Part shown: piece by piece, positions 62,181 through 64,000 of the stretch | Position numbering within the stretch: position 1 is the stretch's first letter | How the letters are laid out: every line of letters begins with the position of its first letter | Assembly (NCBI GenBank): GCA_016215705.1 | Contig: JACRIR010000003.1 | Location: forward strand, 3,178 to 67,177 | DNA length: 64,000 nucleotides | Direction: 5' to 3' | Origin: Candidatus Poribacteria bacterium | GTDB taxonomy: Bacteria > Abyssobacteria > SURF-5 | Translations under genes and position numbers: made by a program | The notes under the pieces: model-generated | The model's input: the letters and a program-made list of their open reading frames with translations, nothing else | The model's database searches: none | Told to the model about the DNA's origin: nothing

Positions 62181-62498
62181 TCACGCAATTAAGTCGAGAA
62201 AGACACCACGCTCAGTCAGACCTCGCTGGCCAACCTGCTGCTGAAGATCGACTGAGTCCAAAGGCGTTCGTCCTCCATCTATTGTGGTGTCTTCGGCCTG
62301 GAGCCCTCCGACTGCGCTGTCCATATCGTTTATGAGAAGCTGGTCATTGCGAGAGCCGCGAACCGTGCGTTCGCTCCCGAGCCTGTCGGCGGTATTGTTA
62401 GCGCCGGTACGGGGAGCGCGGACGGGATTAAGCGCCGGATCGAGTTGATTCGGCAGGGCAGTTGTAAAAGTGAGTGAATTGAGCGCTCTTTGACCCAT
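62181..62498 (-). CDS. Small protein of unknown function with a consensus promoter (105 aa)
   Basis: ATG 62498 follows GAGGGAAACC; an earlier in-frame ATG (62510) is not needed. The chain is Gln/Asn/Thr/Arg-rich without a membrane span: MGQRALNSLTFTTALP, ANNTADRLGSERTVRG, AEDTTIDGGRT and a C-terminal DSVDLQQQVGQRGLTERG. Codon usage looks coding. It lies just downstream of the M24 gene but has its own near-perfect promoter. No family recognised. Confidence 0.55.
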   Translation of the reverse strand: MGQRALNSLTFTTALPNQLDPALNPVRAPRTGANNTADRLGSERTVRGSRNDQLLINDMDSAVGGLQAEDTTIDGGRTPLDSVDLQQQVGQRGLTERGVFLDLIA

Positions 62499-62515
62499 GG
62501 TTTCCCTCAACCCAA

Positions 62516-62544
62516 ATTATACCATCGAAATACAGATCAGTCAA
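62516..62544 (-). promoter_or_regulatory. Near-perfect promoter for the small protein
   Basis: Minus-strand TTGACT (62544-62539), 17-base spacer, TATAAT (62521-62516). Expected start near 62509 leaves only about 11 bases before the ATG, including the ribosome site. Confidence 0.75.
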
Positions 62545-62550
62545 CCGCCT

Positions 62551-63750
62551 CTATTTCCCGCAGACGCAGTCCTGATCGAGGATAGCGGGATCAATGGGCA
62601 TGCCGGAAAGCAGTTCGTTTCCGTCAGGAGTTATCAGGAGCGGTCTCTCGAGTCTGAAACCGGCGATGCCGGGCCTGTTCGCAACCACGGCTATCATCTG
62701 GATGTAATTGGGTCTGAGTTCGAATTCGGGTTCCGTGTTGCACTCGGACGGATGCTCAATGACGCAAGGATACCATTCGTGACCGAAATGCCCTATCCCA
62801 TGGCCATAGCCCGGCAGAACGATATTGTCCCAATTGTTCTTCTGGACGAACCCATTAACCTTTTGCGCGACCTCGCCCAGCGTGACTCCCGGCTGCATAG
62901 CCCGGATGAGTGTGTGGCATGTCTCCACGTAGGCGGTCATGACCTCTCGCTGCTGCGCCGTCGGCCTGCCCACGATGGCGTTGTGCGAGACGTCGCCGAG
63001 CATCAAGCCATACATGGCGTGAATATCGAGGAGAACGGCGTCGCCGCATTGCACAATCTTATCCGTCGCCGGAGTACAGCCCCCCATCGCATATGCCGTG
63101 CGATAGCCTGACGCTATCTCCATGCCGCCCGTGAACGTCCATGCAAACTCGCTGCCGGCGTCGCGCGCCGCCTTTTCGGCGATACCCGCTATCTGTTTTT
63201 CGGTCATGCCTGCTCGCAGTTCCCTTAGAACGGCCTCGTGGGCGCAGTCGCAAATTGCCGTTGCCTGCCTCATAAGCTTCACTTCTTCGTCCTCTTTGAT
63301 AAGCGTAAGCTGGTCGAATACGTCAGTCGCGTTGACTATCCGGGCTTCCGGAAGGCGGTGCTTGAGTTCCTCGTACTCGGCCAGCGTTATGAATCCCTCC
63401 GGCAAATAGGAACTTGAGCCGCTCTCGACCCCGACTACGCCCCGCTCCAAGCCCATGTCCGCTATCTGGTTGGCTATCGTCTCCATGAAACCGACCCCGG
63501 GCATGGGACCATACGGGATGACATCGGACAGCCAGGAATCGTCCTTGATACGTTCCGCATCGAGCATGAGAGTGACCAGCCGCGGATTGCCTTTGGCCGG
63601 AATAACGGCTGAGCTTCTCCACGGGACAAATGCGCCAGATACGTGGGTGATTGTTTTCAATCTTGTTCCGACCAGGCAATCGATGCCTTTAGCCTTCAGC
63701 GCCTCTCGAATCCTCTCCAGCCGTTCCGCATATCTAATGTAGGTGAACAT
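62551..63750 (-). CDS. M24 family (Xaa-Pro peptidase/creatinase fold) protein
   Basis: ATG 63750 after GGGAGAAAG is preferred over ATG 63765, which abuts an AGGAG; 399 residues. The N-terminal creatinase-like domain (YIRYAERLERIREALKAKGIDCLV) is followed by the pita-bread domain (VKLMRQATAICDCAHEAVL). Metal-ligand positions are LLDIHAMYGLMLGDVSHN (two Asp), GHGIGHFGHE and FRLERPLL. The Glu of the usual SIEPG motif seems absent (IAVVANRPGI), so it may have one metal or a different activity. No partner gene nearby. Confidence 0.85.
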   Translation of the reverse strand: MFTYIRYAERLERIREALKAKGIDCLVGTRLKTITHVSGAFVPWRSSAVIPAKGNPRLVTLMLDAERIKDDSWLSDVIPYGPMPGVGFMETIANQIADMGLERGVVGVESGSSSYLPEGFITLAEYEELKHRLPEARIVNATDVFDQLTLIKEDEEVKLMRQATAICDCAHEAVLRELRAGMTEKQIAGIAEKAARDAGSEFAWTFTGGMEIASGYRTAYAMGGCTPATDKIVQCGDAVLLDIHAMYGLMLGDVSHNAIVGRPTAQQREVMTAYVETCHTLIRAMQPGVTLGEVAQKVNGFVQKNNWDNIVLPGYGHGIGHFGHEWYPCVIEHPSECNTEPEFELRPNYIQMIAVVANRPGIAGFRLERPLLITPDGNELLSGMPIDPAILDQDCVCGK

Positions 63751-64000
63751 GCTTCTTTCTCCCATCTCCTCTTCCGGTCATTTAACCAAGAAACATCCGT
63801 TATCCGCAGATTCCGCAGATTATCACAGATTCGGCTTTTTTTCAACCCGAAGAGTACGACCAAAATCCGCACGTAAGGAACGCTTGATTTGGACATAATG
63901 CCCCTATCAGCCTTATTCTACAGCGTTGTAGCTGTTTTTGCCCGGTCGAGGTATCGTCAAGGAGCGCATGCTGAAAGCCTGACTGATGAAAAATGAGAAT

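Noticed and set aside
1-64000. Prophage, integrative element or insertion sequence with transposase
   Set aside because: No transposase, integrase, recombinase or phage structural gene was found on either strand; only non-autonomous repeats occur.

Overview
The window reads as one chromosomal segment of an uncultivated Gram-negative bacterium. Features pointing that way are an outer-envelope polysaccharide locus, Tat and lipoprotein signals, a PilT retraction ATPase, an ECF sigma/anti-sigma pair, many iron-sulfur and B12-type proteins, and moderately GC-rich coding sequence. Several families (DUF362, URO-D-like methyltransferase, acyl-CoA mutase, CD1871A-type CxxC protein) are common in anaerobes and candidate phyla, but nothing here fixes the phylum. 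No rRNA, CRISPR array, phage or intact transposase gene was found. Many promoters match the sigma-70 consensus closely (TTGACA-N16-18-TATAAT), so several transcription units can be placed with fair confidence.

Layout. 0-8.9 kb: partial HDOD gene (minus), DUF362-ferredoxin protein, Yip1-like membrane protein, GH4 glycosidase, a large secreted LVIVD-repeat protein (minus), then a promoter with a structured RNA leader ahead of a hemolysin III family gene. 9-15 kb: amidohydrolase and an accessory stretch with three toxin-antitoxin loci (DUF433/DUF5615; an AbrB-like antitoxin with a PIN toxin broken by fusion to a DUF4238 remnant; MqsR-like toxin with an MqsA-Panacea antitoxin), separated by repeat-rich spacers. 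15.3-21 kb: rarA, a URO-D-like methyltransferase, pilT, a cyclic-nucleotide/GAF protein and a YdcF-like protein. 21.5-24.4 kb: a secreted beta-propeller-type protein closed by a strong terminator.

24.5-46.4 kb is an exopolysaccharide/surface-glycan locus behind a consensus promoter. It encodes a Wzz-like chain-length protein, a degenerate CpsD-like ATPase, a PslG-like lipoprotein glycosidase, an O-antigen ligase/polymerase, two GT4 enzymes, a MurJ/Wzx-like flippase, a radical SAM protein, two COG3379-type alkaline-phosphatase-superfamily enzymes, a GNAT acyltransferase, a polysaccharide deacetylase and two UDP-galactopyranose-mutase-like flavoproteins. On the opposite strand it ends with a methyltransferase and a GT2. 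Together these would build, modify, flip, polymerise and trim a glycan; no priming transferase or outer-membrane exporter is present in the window.

46.7-64 kb: tRNA-Glu and tRNA-Lys, an alpha/beta hydrolase, a small HExxH protein, a redox locus (Tat-exported DUF362, DUF6599 lipoprotein, CD1871A CxxC peptide, membrane polyferredoxin), a class III aminotransferase under a palindromic operator, an SMP-30-like protein, a response regulator, an acyl-CoA mutase whose substrate residues resemble isobutyryl-CoA mutase rather than methylmalonyl-CoA mutase, an ECF sigma/anti-sigma/secreted-protein operon, an unknown membrane protein, a small unknown protein with a consensus promoter, and an M24 peptidase-like protein. 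Throughout, intergenic spaces carry families of palindromic repeats, notably hairpins with a GGGGACACCATGC core and outer arms that differ between copies yet remain self-complementary.
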